A stretch of 64,000 nt of DNA from Paramecium tetraurelia (Eukaryota > Ciliophora > Oligohymenophorea > Peniculida > Parameciidae), in NCBI RefSeq assembly GCF_000165425.1, contig NW_001799377.1:1-64000 (forward strand), written 5' to 3'. Under the pieces are notes generated by a model. That model searched no databases and was not told where the DNA came from. It saw nothing but the letters and a program-made list of their open reading frames with translations. Shown in pieces: positions 25,031 to 37,670 of the stretch. How positions within the stretch are numbered: position 1 is the stretch's first letter; every line of letters begins with the position of its first letter. Both the position numbers and the translations under genes were made by a program.

Positions 25031-27792
25031 ATGAAAACCCCATTAGGACTGCAATAATACTTCACTCTGAAATCAGCCCAGCATCATTAATTGTTGGATG
25101 AAGAGTCTGAACATGCAAATAGGATAATCATCAAGGAAATTGAAATCGATTCTAAAATGTGCTAGAAACAAGTGCAACTTATGATTGATAATACTCCTGT
25201 GTATTTTCCTCATCAACCCTATGAAGTCTAAAAGGCTTATATGGAAAGTGTAATATAAGCATTAAATATGAAGTAGAATGCATTGTAAATTATAAAAATC
25301 ACTATGGATTAGATTGGAATCACCAACAGGAACAGGAAAAACCCTATCCTTGCTCTGTGCCTCCTTAGCATGGTTAAAGAAGAACAGATAAGATCAATAG
25401 AGTTCTGATCAGCCTAAGAATATTAAGATTATATACTCATCAAGAACTCATGCCCAATTAAAATAAGTAGCTATGGAGTTGAAGAAGACCATCTATAAAC
25501 CCAATGTTTCGATGCTTGGCTCAAGAGATCAATATTGCATCAGAGGGGAATTCAGTATGCTCAAAGGAACTCTCTTGAATCAAAGTTGTCGAAAATCAGT
25601 AAAGGCTAATTAATGCTAATTTTATAAGAAAGAACATCTTATTGTTATGGCGCAAAGTTACAGTACATTAGTTAGCAGTTTGGAAGAAGCCAGATAGTTT
25701 GGCCTTAAAAATAAATTGTGTCCTTATTATTTTGAGAGACAGAGGTTGGATTCAGCCGATCTCATTTTACTACCCTACAATTATCTATTGGAGAAAGACT
25801 TTTAGGATGTTGTTTAAATAGAGAATTCAATTTTAATATTTGATGAAGCACATAATGTGTAATCTACTGCTGAAGATGGTTCATCATTTTTTATTACTCT
25901 TAATAATATTGTTGAAGCAGAAAAAGATCTTGAAAAGTGGATTGATGAACTCGAATCAGTCGCAGCATTTTATGATTAATTGAAAACTAAATTGAATGCA
26001 GCTAAAGTCTCATCAGAAATGAAGGAATTTAAATCTATTATGATTACAATAAAAGTATTTGCTTAATATTTGGAGTCATTTAAAACTAATCAATAATTTA
26101 TAAGTTCTGATAAGGAAGAGAAATATTTAATTTTGGATGGTCGAAAAATATCAGCCATGATTTTTTAATACACTTAAGATAAAGAAAACACTTTTAAATT
26201 ATGGTAAGAGAATTCTTTGACTAATTATGCAAAAGGAGTCAATAAGACTAATTTTTCTAAGTATTTAATTCATTGCTCTACTCTTATTGATGTAATGGGG
26301 GAATTATCTTAAATTCCAGGATATCATTTTGAGTCCTGGGTTAAATTTATGAAAAATGTCTATGATCTTATTACAGTTGAGGAGGAAAGAGAAAAATAAT
26401 AATTATCAATAAGCTCTTTATAAAACGAGTTTAACTAATATAAGTTATCTTTTGTTCTTGACTAATCTAATTAACTATCTATCCACATGTGGTGTCTTGA
26501 ACCCTCATTAGCCTTTTCCAGACTGTATAATAAAAGTATTCATTCGATCTTGTTAACATCTGGTACACTCTCACCGATGCCATCGTGGTCTTGTGAATTA
26601 AGAATTCCATTTGATGTTCAATTAGCCAATGAGCATATCATTGATCTGGACAAAAATCTTAGAATATTTTAACATAAGACTTATGACTTTTCATATAATT
26701 AAAGAGACAATGAAGAGTATATTTGTGGATTTGGTGTTACTTTATTAAGTTTATGTTAGACTATTCCGAATGGAATTTTAGTTATTTTTTCATCCTATAG
26801 TCTAATGTTTAAATTCAGAAGCAAATGGACATAAAATAAATTAATACCTAGATTGAGTGAACTCAAAGTGTGCTTATGGGAACCTTAACAAAGTAATCAG
26901 ATGCAAAATGTTTTTGACACCTATAAAGAGAAATCAAAGAAAGGCGCGATAATGTTTGCAGTTCATAGAGGCAAGGTTGCTGAAGGAATAGACTTTTCTG
27001 ATGAATTGTGCAGGGCCATCTTCTTAGTAGGTGTACCCTATCCACCTAAAAAAGATAATCATCTTCTAGAAAAAATGAACTACTTGGATAGAATCTACAA
27101 CGATCTAGAATTCAATCATTAATAACGAATAAAAAGTTCAGAATGGTACACTCAATAAGCTATTCGTGCCACAAATCAAGCTATGGGAAGAGTTATTAGA
27201 CATATCAATGATTATGGGTATAAATACTATGTTAATACTTTATAGGATTGTTTATTTATGTGATAAAAGATTTGAATAAAAGGAAATTAGACAAGGATTA
27301 TCAAAATGGGCATAACCTGCCATCTAACCTTGGATCAATGATGACGATGTGATTAAGCAAACTAAGGAATTTTTCAACAGGACAGCTTCTAATAAAGAAC
27401 AAGAGCGAATTGAAAAAAAGCCTTTTTTGGAACAGGAAGTCAAAAAAAGAAAGCTTTAATTTTTTGGATTGCAAAATAAAACAGAATTCGAAAAGCTAAA
27501 AGAAGACACCTATGAAAGGATGAGATCATTGGGTGAACAGTAAAAGTAGGAAGAGAGCATAAATCAACAAAATGATTAGATAAATCCTCAGCCTTAAACA
27601 AAATCACAGTCAAATTCTAACTCAAAAATATAATCTGAATTCTTTAGTTGTCAAAATTCTAATTTTTCGAATTTAGATCACTCTCACATCTAATAAACAG
27701 AATTAAAAAAGAATATTGATGATGATAATCAAAGTTCAAAAATAGAATAACAAAAAAAGAAGCTGTGTATAAAATTAAAGAATAAAAAATGA
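25031..27792 (+). CDS. RTEL1: RTEL1-like iron-sulfur DNA helicase
   Basis: 901 residues with two 28-nt introns (25285-25312, 27218-27245). It is a superfamily 2, XPD-type 5'-3' helicase. Motifs in order: an N-terminal Q-like [17 protein letters not shown], Walker [21 protein letters not shown], the four Fe-S cysteines (GSRDQYC, QSCRKSV, NQCQFY, KLCPYYF), the DEAH box [20 protein letters not shown], and the C-terminal [15 protein letters not shown] and [10 protein letters not shown]. The wording of the flanks ([29 protein letters not shown]) is closer to RTEL1 than to FANCJ, DDX11 or XPD. RTEL1 resolves telomere loops and recombination intermediates. The C-terminus is Q/N/K-rich with no clear harmonin-like or RING domain. 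Confidence 0.9.
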
Positions 27793-27843
27793 TCTTATTA
27801 TTTATATTTTTGATTTAATATTGTGATACTCTTTTTATTTATT

Positions 27844-29153
27844 TCAATCTTCTGCATCCTCTCCAGCCTTTGGGAAATCGTTCTCATGAGTTTCCTCCAT
27901 TTCAGGATCTTCCAATGGGGCTTCCATTACTATTTCCTTAGCATACTCTTTTCCATTCTCAACAGCCAAAGTTGGAAAGTTAAGAAGTTCTTTGTTTTTC
28001 TTTTAAGCCTTCCAAGAATCTCTTAAATATACAATTGAACCAGGTTTTCCTGGAACTGAACCTTTTATGTATATTAATTGTCTAACTGCATCTATTCTGT
28101 AAATCTAGTTAAAATGATATTGAAATTACTTGGATCGCCTCACATGTAACTTTATCATTACCTAAATGACCAGGCATCTTTTTTCCCTTAAAGACTCTTC
28201 CTGGATCTTGTCTTTAACCTGTACTTCCCAATTGTCTATGACATAGAGAGTTACCGTGAGTTGCTGGTTGTGTTTTGAAATTGTGTCTTTTGACAGTACC
28301 TCCAAATCCTAACGGAATATATCAGAACTTCATTCTTACCTTTTCCTGTTGAAATACCTTAAATATCAATGTACTGGCCTGGAGTAAAGTGTCTTGCAGT
28401 CAACATAAAGCCTACAGGTAATACGTTTTCAGGAGTGATGGGGAATTCCTTTATATATTTTTTGGGAGGAATCTATCATTTACATTTAAGTATTACGTTC
28501 GCTTTAAGGAAATGTCCTATCTAGGGTTTCTTTAGAGTTTTGATATTGACAGCTCCAGCTCCAACCTACAAGCCAGTGTATGTATCGTTCTTCACCACTT
28601 AAACAACTTAATTATTGTCTAGTTATAAGACTGTTAATGCATGTCTGTAACCCCACTTGTCCCATTATGCAGTCATTCCAACTTTAACAGCAATTAGCCC
28701 CGCTCTTTTTGGTTGTGCAAAGGGATCCTCATAAGTGTGCTATTTGATTTGAAAATTTTAATTGTTCTCTTCAGTAATGTCAACTGGAGGTTAAACAAAC
28801 TTTTTATAATGCTTTCTCCTTCCTTCAGGTTGTTGATCTAAGGAGAGGTAAATTGTTTTCGGTATTTTATTTGTTTAAGGAATATGCGTTTCATAAAATG
28901 AGCTCCAGGTATGCATTTTTGGTTGTAATGCCCTTAATTTTTCTAATTCTATTTTCTTCTTGAGATTTTCTTGTTATTGCTTTTGTTCTTGTTCTTGATC
29001 TGATTTGGCGATCTTTCCTGATTTATCATCACTTATTGCTTTAGCTCTAGTCTTTTCTCTGTGAGGTTATGCCTTGGGTCTGGTGTGTTTTGTGAAATAA
29101 TAGAGTGAAGCCCAATTTAATTGATGGGTTGTGGTTATAAATCTAAGCAACAT
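27844..29153 (-). CDS. MRPL3: Mitochondrial large-subunit ribosomal protein uL3m
   Basis: 409 residues with three introns (28473-28496, 28309-28339, 28105-28129). The N-terminus [20 protein letters not shown] is a typical presequence. A charged ciliate-type extension follows. The uL3 domain starts at [19 protein letters not shown] and includes [40 protein letters not shown] and [20 protein letters not shown], which match bacterial/mitochondrial uL3 and not the cytosolic form. The C-terminus is extended and acidic. It is convergent with the helicase, with a 51-bp gap. Confidence 0.95.
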
Positions 29154-29543
29154 ATTAAAATTTATTTATTTAAAAAATGATTATATTGTACAAATCCAAT
29201 CGAAGGAGTGGATATTGGTCATTTAAATAGTACAAAGCAATGTATAATTGTATAATCATTCGACTAAATGGCTTTGTGTATTGAATTCAAATTGGATTTA
29301 TATATATAATTAAATTTAATGTGAAATCTGGAGATAAGGGTTCGTTATGATTGGTCATTCCTATTCAACCTCATTTGAATTAATATTGAGATTGAGAGTG
29401 GCTTTTTTCCTTTTTTAATGAGAAATTGAGTACGATTAATTATAATTTTTATTTAATCATTTTTTAGTGAAAAAAAACTTGAATGTTTTTCACTACAATA
29501 TAAAGTGAGGTTGAGGTTTAGTTTTGATAAAAGATAATTTAAA
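29154..29543. other. Divergent promoter region
   Basis: 390 bp between the starts of uL3m (minus) and the WD-like gene (plus). It is AT-rich with T-runs. It should contain both promoters; I see no TATA-like or repeated motif that I can defend, and no RNA gene. Confidence 0.5.
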
Positions 29544-31437
29544 ATGATAAAAAATTCTGCCAAATTTAAGCACAATGTGCCAAAATCCTCAACAACCTCT
29601 GCAATTTCAGAATTTTCTTTAGATGAATCTCCACTTCCAAATTCCTCTTAATTTTCAAGCTTCACTCATGCATAAACAATTTCAGCAAAACTCAACAGAA
29701 GTTCAGTTTATAACTAAGAGAACATAATGTTTAACACCCCCAGATGTTTGGCGGTTCCATTTACAGAAATTGTAAAGCATTTAAATAATTTGTTTTTAGG
29801 AGAAGGATGAAGTTCTTTCCAAATCAACAATCAACAAGTAACTCTTCAATGAAACCAACTAGCAAAATGAAGGGTATATGGAACCAGCTTCATTTTCTCA
29901 AGCATTAATATAATAGTCAAAATATACTGATGAAAGTTTAAAGAAAATTTCTAAAATCGAGAAGTTTTTGGAGAAGACAAAACAAAAGCACTAGAAATCT
30001 ATTAGTATATTATCTTCTGAAGATTCACCATATAAATCAACGCCTCCCTTTCGCATATAGGGTTTAGGAACAACAGCATAAGGATTAAGAAATAAATTGG
30101 ATCACAAAATAAATAGAAAGTTCGATAAACTCATGAATGAATTGAGGATAATCAGAAAAGTAAATGCACATTATATTTAATAGAACATCCAATATTTTAC
30201 AGCATTTGATGGGACTTATGCTTAGAGTAAATAAATGCAAAATAACTTTATATCATTAAAATAATAAAATGGCCTAATAATAAATAATGGAACTCATTTA
30301 ACAAGGCTAGAATTGATAAATGACACATTCAATAGGGAGAAAGTATGCAATATTCATAATGATGACTCGAGATACATTTCATTTTGCATGAGTGATAGCA
30401 ATATCTCTAATGATATGTTAATTACTGGTTCAGATCAAGGTAATATTATGGGTTGGAACTTGTTCAAAAATCAAGCCTATCGTTATTATGGATTGAATAA
30501 ACAATACAATTGCAGCTTGTAGCAGCACTCGATTCCAACATTTATAACATAAAAATTAAATAATATATTTGTAGGAACAAAAAACAATGTAAGTGATTTT
30601 ATTTATTGATTTTAGGAACTGTTAGTACTCGACGAAAGAATGAACGAAAGGAAATGTTTGTTGTTAACCATCAACAAGCAGAAACTAAATCCATTTCAAG
30701 CAAACTAACTATTATCGCCCTTGTTACCTAGATTTGGATCCATAATACTTGAAAGTCCTCAATTCAATCCTCCTGACCTAAACCTATTGCATTTAACAAG
30801 TTTCAAATTAGACGAAGAATTGGACTCAATTAAGGATGACTTGATAGAGCAATTCCCCAGTTTCAACTAATTTGAAGATCAAAGTTCGTTGGAATCCCAA
30901 TATATCAAATACATTGATGTTCATGATTACAATGTTGTGGCCACTATGACAGATGGATTTATTCATTTGGATATGAGGAATCCAACAGTGGCCTAATATA
31001 GCTTTCGAGAAAATGGGTCGTAAGCTCTGAAGGCCATGTTTACTCCTGGAAATCCTAACAATATCATATATGCCAAGTAGAATTCCAACAGGTGTTTACT
31101 ATGGAATGTATAAAAAAACTAAGTGCTATTTCATAAAAAACTCGAGAGTAATCCTTCGGATATGACTGTTGCTCAAGAACCAAAAGAGGTTCTGTTTTTG
31201 CATTAAGATTAAAATGATTCCATCATTACAATTTACAATAATTTTTCTTCAAAGTTAAAATATTGTGATGAATTAATAATTCCTGGTTTTAATGTTTAAA
31301 AGATTCTTTTGGACTATTAATGTAAGAACTTGTATGGAATCGGTCCTTACTCTTTGAGGACTTGGAATTACTATCAATAAAAAGAAATTGACATCCTTCG
31401 TGACGAAATGAAACATTAATTAGACTTGCTTGAATGA
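29544..31437 (+). CDS. WD40-like protein with disordered N-terminus
   Basis: 612 residues with two introns (29772-29799, 30589-30615). The first 200 residues are Ser/Thr/Lys-rich and probably disordered. A basic stretch (LRNKLDHKINRKFDKLMNEL) precedes a propeller-like region. Two or three blades are readable: MLITGSDQGNIMGWNLF, VVATMTDGFIHLDMRN, and NIIYAKQNSNRCLLWNVQ. The spacing allows a single seven-blade domain, but most blades are weak. I do not recognise a specific family. The final helix ends EIDILRDEMKHQLDLLE. It is followed after 175 bp by the next gene on the same strand. Confidence 0.8.
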
Positions 31438-31612
31438 CTTTATTGATTTGTTAATATTTTTATCTGAATACACAAATAGTTTAATCTAATAAATTAAAAA
31501 TAACGAAAAACATTTATTATAATAAATAAAAAATATAGTAAGCATGCTATAAATTAATATAGAGGTGCAAACTGTTTATTTTTATATAGATTCACCCATC
31601 ACCTATTGCCAC

Positions 31613-34273
31613 ATGCAACTAAACGATTGTAATATGTTTGATTGAAATCTAGCTGTTACTGCAGTCATGCTCAATAGTTAACTTAAATGCAAATGCTATG
31701 AACAATAAGACATTTATGAGAAGGCTGAAATCAGAACCCAGTATGATCCAAAAAATAAAAAAAAAGTATGTCTCCCCTCATTATCCAAGCTCAAATTGAT
31801 CTTTTTTGAAAATTAGAGCAAATTCGGAGAGGCAGTCTTCGATTTGGACTTTTATGTTGAGAACAAATTCTAATAATTATCTGATAAACTATCCATTCAG
31901 AGTGAGCAAAATGAGGAAGCACAATTAACATTCATGTTCGAATGGCAATTCATCGAAAAGCCTTCTGAAATCAACCCTAAAATACTTAATCCCTATCTTT
32001 CAGCCAATAGTCCTCCCAATACACAACGAAATGGAGGGTAGAGTCCAAAACGATTGGTTTAATCCAAAAGAATTGGAGAAGAAAATGAGAAGAGAACTAC
32101 TCATGTAACGTATTCCTAGTGGAAGGACCATAAAGAATACTTAAAAAACCAATAGGAACGAAAACTAAAAGAACCAAAGCAGCCACAAAAGGTGATAATG
32201 GTTGACGATTACAATTATAATTGGACTGATAACTTAAGAAAACCAGATGCATAAGTAAGAGTTGCTTCACCTCCAAAAAGATTTGGCACTCCTACAAAGG
32301 TAAACAAGAAGTTTCAAAGCCCTGTGAATAACCTAAATCAGTAAAGATAGTAGGAGTATGAATTAAGAATGATTAATGAAAAATTAAGTAAAGTAGACAA
32401 GTAATTGCAATAAATGAATAATGAAAATAAAGAAGAAGAGAAAAAAAAATATTCATCCAAATTAAATTAAAAATTAAAATCGCGTTAATTAGATGATTTT
32501 AAAAATGGCTATAATGAAGATCAAACTATTAGTCAATCCGAAAAGGGAACCAAATAAAAATCCCTCAATTTTCAATACTTTGTGGATCAAAAAGACTCGA
32601 GGGATTATTAATTCATGTACAATAGTCAAATCTAAGCACCAACTCAATAGTATTAAGCCTCTGATTAATTGACTAAATCTCTACATGATCCAAAACAAGG
32701 ATTAAAATCAAATTCTATCAATCTGGATGTCCCCAAGAGTGCTCCAAAACCAAAAGAATTACAATAATAATTATCCTCAAGAAGTAAAACTTAACAATAA
32801 GAGGATTTATAAAATAGTACTTAATTTAATAAATCTGATAAGTATGATGAGTTGATGAAAAAATATTTGGATTTAAAGGATAAGTATGAAAATTCCTGTA
32901 ATGAGTTTTCTCTATTATCCTAAACTTATTCTTCATTAAATGATCAATATACGTAAGTGGTTTAACAGAATAAGTAGTAATAATAATAAATTGTATATTT
33001 GTAATAATAGCAATTAATTAATGGGAATAGTGATTAAATCTCTCAATCCACCTTTAATGAAGAAATAATCAAAAAAGAACTTGAATTTCTATAAAGAGAC
33101 AACAACATGCTTAAATCTCATTTAGAGCAGAGTCAATACAACGTGACTTAATTGCAAAAAGAGAAAGAAAAGAATTAAAACGAAATCTATAATTTAAAGA
33201 ATAATTTAATGATGATCAATTCAGAAATAGAAAAACTCCAAGAAGAAGCATAATAAATGAAAATAGAAATGAAATAAAATAATTAAGTTGAACAACCATA
33301 AAGCAGTTATGCTAAAATAAATTAGAAATCAGAAGCTCTCCCCATTAATTAATTGAAAACATCATAAGAAAACTCAGATAATCAGTTGAAAGTAGAATTA
33401 GAATAACTGAAAATGGAATATTCATAAATAGAAAAAGAAAATTAAAATTATAAAAAATAAGTTGGCAATTTAAATTAAATGATGCAATCTTTGGAAGATG
33501 AAATCACTTAATTGAAGGAACAACTTGAAGAAAAAAAATAAGATGTCATCAGAATGTAAGCTTTGAGTAATAAGGATAATATAGGAGACATTATTGATGG
33601 TTATAAACAGGTAATTAAAAAGAAAGAATAAGAAATTTTGGATTTGGAAGAAAGCATAAAATAAATGAAAAAATAAATGTAAGTTTTAGAAAATGAGTCG
33701 CCATCTGAATTAGATTAGAAGTAAGAGATAGAATAAAAATATAATTAAAAATTGAAAGATCTTTAAGATGAAATGGAGAAACTTTAGAATGACAATTAAT
33801 ATTTAAGACAAATCCTATCTTCAACTTAAAATTAATAGCAATCAGCATCTTAGTAAGAAATCTTATCTAAAGTAGATAATAAAATAAGAATTAAATGAAT
33901 TAATAGGAAAATAATTTCAAGGGATCAAGTTTTAGAGGGGATGATGGGGATAATGAATGTGAAGCCTTAAAATAAGAAAATGCCTTATTAAGTATTGTAT
34001 TGTAATGATTTATTTAGAAATTGAGTAAAATAAAGATAAAATAAGAATAGAAACTTTGACAAAGGAAAAGGAGTTTTAGAAAGTACTTGAATTCTTTATT
34101 TCTAGAACATAGCTGAATTTACTGATTAAGAACTGATGAAGGCTCAAGAACAGATCATGTCTTAAAAACAAAGGATAGCAGATATTTTAAATTTGATAAT
34201 GATTAAAGGTGATGCAAAACAGATGGATGATGTAGAAAAGTTACTCTAGAATAAAGATTTTTTGTCTCTTTGA
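31613..34273 (+). CDS. C2-like N-terminal domain plus long coiled coil
   Basis: 850 residues with four introns (31629-31652; 33872-33906, 35 nt; 33992-34017; 34083-34105). The N-terminal ~130 residues look like a C2-type beta sandwich (KLKLIFFENQSKFGEAVFDL, then AQLTFMFEWQFIEKP), as in the NT-C2 domains at the head of many coiled-coil proteins. A Ser/Pro/Lys-rich linker follows. Residues from about 440 to 850 are an almost unbroken Q/E/K coiled coil. The ending KNIAEFTDQELMKAQEQIMS is also helical. Such proteins usually tether membranes or the cytoskeleton. The family assignment of the C2 part is by pattern only. Confidence 0.82.
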
Positions 34274-34417
34274 AGATGTTGTTAATATTATATATATATT
34301 ATATTTCAATGTATTTTAGGTTAATTTTCAAATTTTAACTTTTTTGTATTTTAATTTCAACATAATTAATCGAATGTAGAGTATTTGGATGATTATATAA
34401 TTATGTTATTTATAATT

Positions 34418-35079
34418 TCAATTCAAAGTTAAAGACTTATAGACTGTTTCGTAAGCCTTTTACTATTTTGAGGATCTGGATGGAGAAGATAAAACTAGTG
34501 ATAACTATTCAGCTGCATCTCTATGATGCTTTTCTTCAATCATAGCTTGAGTTGATTTAAGTTAAACTAAGACTTGCTTTTTACATAATTTGTAATTGTA
34601 ATACCTTGTCATTTTTGAATGCATCATTTTTCATTAATTTATCAGTCAATTAATTCAGAAATTTAACAACATTTTCATCATCACCATTTTCTTTGTTTTC
34701 TTACAATTGCTTCAATTACACAGGGGCCAATCTAGCTTATTTCTTTTCATTAGTTCCATGTGCATATGGACAATTTACTCCATTCTTACAAAATCCTTGT
34801 TAATCATATTTGCATAACACAGCTGCAATAATTATAATTAATTGATACTCTTGTAATTTGTGATAACTATATTTGAATCGATTGTTGGTATCTTACCCAA
34901 AATTGGATCTAGAGTATAATCTTGATAATACCATTGGGGTTTCTTAATTCTTTTTATCCATGAGCAAATTGGCATTTATCTCCAATTGAGCAGTTGCCCA
35001 ATTCAAAATGTCTGCAAATTGAAGTTTTATAGAGTCTGCCATTTCCATGTTAAGGAATAGTAATCACAGCGTTATGCAT
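34418..35079 (-). CDS. Protein with two CCCH zinc fingers
   Basis: 194 residues with three introns (34909-34931, 34823-34848, 34577-34604). Two fingers of the C-x7-C-x5-C-x3-H type are complete: [20 protein letters not shown] and [20 protein letters not shown], both preceded by the YKT lead-in ([18 protein letters not shown]) common in TTP-type mRNA-binding proteins. A helical C-terminal half and a Ser-rich tail follow. The fingers probably bind AU-rich or similar RNA elements. I cannot say which transcripts. It is convergent with the coiled-coil gene, with a 144-bp gap. Confidence 0.9.
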
Positions 35080-35172
35080 TTTTTAACGATTATAATTATT
35101 AAATTTATATACTGTGATTATAATGCCCATAAAGAGCTTAAATTGTAATACATACTTTTTATAATAATACTA

Positions 35173-35557
35173 TCAATCTTATTTGAATTTCTCTTTTATT
35201 TTTTCAATCTCCTTTCCCATCTGTTATTTAGTTTTTTTAGCCTTCTATTCAATATCTTTCCATTTTTTTTAAGCAAATTCTTAACTTCGTTATTCATAGA
35301 ATAAATATACCTGTCTTTACCTTTTTCTAAAATTTGTTCCTTCTTCTCTTACAAAAACTCTTTAGCATTTATTTCATTCAAATCACTTTTGATATCATGA
35401 ATCTAATTGAATTCTAAATTACCTATTCTATTCCCTTTTGTTTTAACTCTTTTGCTTTAAGTACAAGTTTCTCTTTGCTTTAATTTCCTAAATAATATGT
35501 AGTGGATAACACTCCAAATGAAAATCCTATAATTAAGCACTAAAGTTTAGAACTCAT
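35173..35557 (-). CDS. Small protein with N-terminal membrane anchor and basic coiled tail
   Basis: 112 residues with two introns (35403-35422, 20 nt; 35285-35310, 26 nt) and an exact codon count. The N-terminus MSSKLQCLIIGFSFGVLSTT is a hydrophobic anchor with the small-residue pattern seen in YtxH-like or mitochondrial micro-proteins. The rest is an amphipathic K/E/Q helix (KEQILEKGKD, QKKWKDIEQKAKKTKQQMGK). I do not recognise it. It is divergent from nothing; the CCCH gene starts 94 bp downstream on the same strand. Confidence 0.7.
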
Positions 35558-35671
35558 ATTTATCAAAATTAAATTTAATAGTTGAATTTGTAAAGGAAGA
35601 TTGAAATGTATTTTTGTTAAAAATGATAAAATCGGATACAATATATATTTCTTATTTATATGTATAATATA

Positions 35672-37670
35672 TCATTTTGATGAAATTTCTAACATTCTAT
35701 TGACATCTGCAAACCACCAATCCAAGAATTTATGTTTATCAATATTCCCACTTGTATCAGCCAAGTATTCTTAGGCCCTACCCTCCATAATGTCTGTAAA
35801 TTTAAATTAAAATGCCAAGTCTTCACTACAAACCCACAAGTTGAGTTCAAATTTATCACATAACTCAGGCAATTTATAAACAGAAATTTGCTAAGAGCAT
35901 ATTAATTATTTTTACTCCTCCAGACCCCAAAGTCTTGCATAAAAGATCGTATTTCAAACTTGCTGTTTCTGGTGTAAGACTGTGACTTTACTCAAGCATT
36001 TTTGTCCAATTTTCTGATACCTTCTTTTTGAAATATATTTATGCTTTTGGATCTGGCCACAAGTATTTATTAGGTTTATATTCAATAACTAAAGGTCCTG
36101 AGTGTTTTGATAAAAGACATCCTGGTTCATTCCAAGATTTACGGCAACAAGTCCAACTAATTTAAATAGAGAACTTATTTACTGAGGCTTCCATAAAATC
36201 TTGGACCCCTTTTCTTATTTATACTCTTCAATAGCTTCTTAAATTTTAGTAGCAGTATGTCCAAAATCAAACACTCCTGGATGAGATCTACACATATTCT
36301 TTTTTCTATTTTCAATCTCTCTGTATTGTTTTCCACATGCCCAATTCGTACATATTCTCAATTCCTTCTCTGTCTCAATCAATTTCATTTATCTCTATCT
36401 ATCCTTGTTAATAAATTCATAATAAGGTTTAGTCTCTCTGAATACATCAGGTCTAACCTGAATGTTTTTATTTGGCTGAGTCTCCTTTTCTTTCTAAGCA
36501 GGATTCTATATATATATATTAACAGATTATAATTACAATGTGTAATTTTTGTACAAAATAGACTTTGGCTGCAGGATCAGGCCATTTAGCAGCTTGATGA
36601 GTTCCTGAGTTATATTTACATTCTGAAGAATCCCCATCTTAGAATTTCATACCACAAGTGCCTTCAGGAAAACCAGTTCTTGGATCCAGGGGACCTACAT
36701 TGATACAAATATTATAAAAGTCTTTTTCAGGAACTCCCTTGTGATACTCCAATTTACAGCCTTCAGCTTCCCACTTTTTACCACAACATGTCCAACATTC
36801 TGGCCATAATCCATGTTTAGATCCAAATTCATATCTTCCAGGATGATGTTTACATGTTTTAATACCATTCGGAGTTGCATCAAATTTATATGGTTATCCA
36901 CAACCCCAATTCTTACAAATGAAATCAGAACCAGCATATTAAGCTTCTCCCTTTTCTGATTTCTCTTGTTTTTCAGGTACATTGCACGGATGATCATGAG
37001 CTATCTTAGATCTTTGTGAATAATTGTTGGTTCTTAAGAATTGCTCCTATTTAATAGCCATACTGTTTGTATCCCCATAGGCTTATGCAGTTAATACTAT
37101 TTCATCATAGACCTTAAGCATTCTCTTCAAGAAGCAATCCAAGAATTTAACCAACTTTTCATTCTTTTTAAACAAAAACACTCTTCCTTCTTTGTCCATC
37201 TAGCTTGATTGACCTATTCCTCTAATATAAACATCAAAATGCTCTAATTGTTATGTTTTATCCCAATTTCCTATTACTTCTATATTAGGGAACAAATCTT
37301 TTAATATTTATCCAATTTCATTAAATTTATTGGCGAAATCAGCCTCATTATGCCAAGTGGTTGTCTTATGCTTATCGCAATCAGAACATCTATTGATGAT
37401 GATCTAGAACTTCCCTTGATTCCAATTTTCTGCTAATTATGGTAATGTTTCTGGTTGATTTCTTTTTTGTTGTTCTACTTCTGGATCTTTTTATAAATAT
37501 TCTGCAGCTAACATGATGATTTGAGAATACTCATCTTTCTTGACTATTCTACCTCTGAATCCAGCCAACCTCAATTACTCAAAAGCATAAGTCTCCAATT
37601 AACCAGTTTGCATCCTATCCTTCTCTGTATGAAAATGTTTTATCAATTCTAAATGTCTCTTCAGCTTCAT
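35672..37670 (-). CDS. Rdx (SelW/SelT-like) CxxC domain followed by two CHORD-like domains
   Basis: 638 residues from the longest start, with three introns (36506-36536, 36157-36182, 35891-35915). After a helical lead (QLETYAFEQLRLAGFRGRIV) comes a thioredoxin-like Rdx domain: a strand FQIIINRCSDCDKHK with the CxxC, then ILKDLFPNIEVIGNWD and LEHFDVYIRGIGQ. Two Cys/His-rich domains follow. The first is CKNWGCGQPY...CKHHPGRYEF...WTCCGKKWEAEGC...H; the second is CTNWACGKQY...CRSHPGVFDF...WTCCRKSWNEPGC...H. This C-x4-C, C-x2-HPG, W-x-CC, GC-x-H pattern is that of CHORD zinc domains. Starts at 37670, 37613 or 37514 are possible. The reading overlaps the upstream gene in another frame, so the two may be one gene. 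Confidence 0.8.

Noticed and set aside
25031-27792. XPD, DDX11 or FANCJ instead of RTEL1
   Set aside because: The spacing of the Fe-S cysteines and the [10 protein letters not shown] and VPYPPKKD blocks read closer to RTEL1; I keep some doubt in the confidence.
36479-36536. A 58-nt intron in the Rdx/CHORD gene
   Set aside because: A 31-nt intron at 36506-36536 gives an open frame with a peptide (DPAAKVYFVQK) that parallels the second repeat (DPKAQIYFKKK) and has the usual size.
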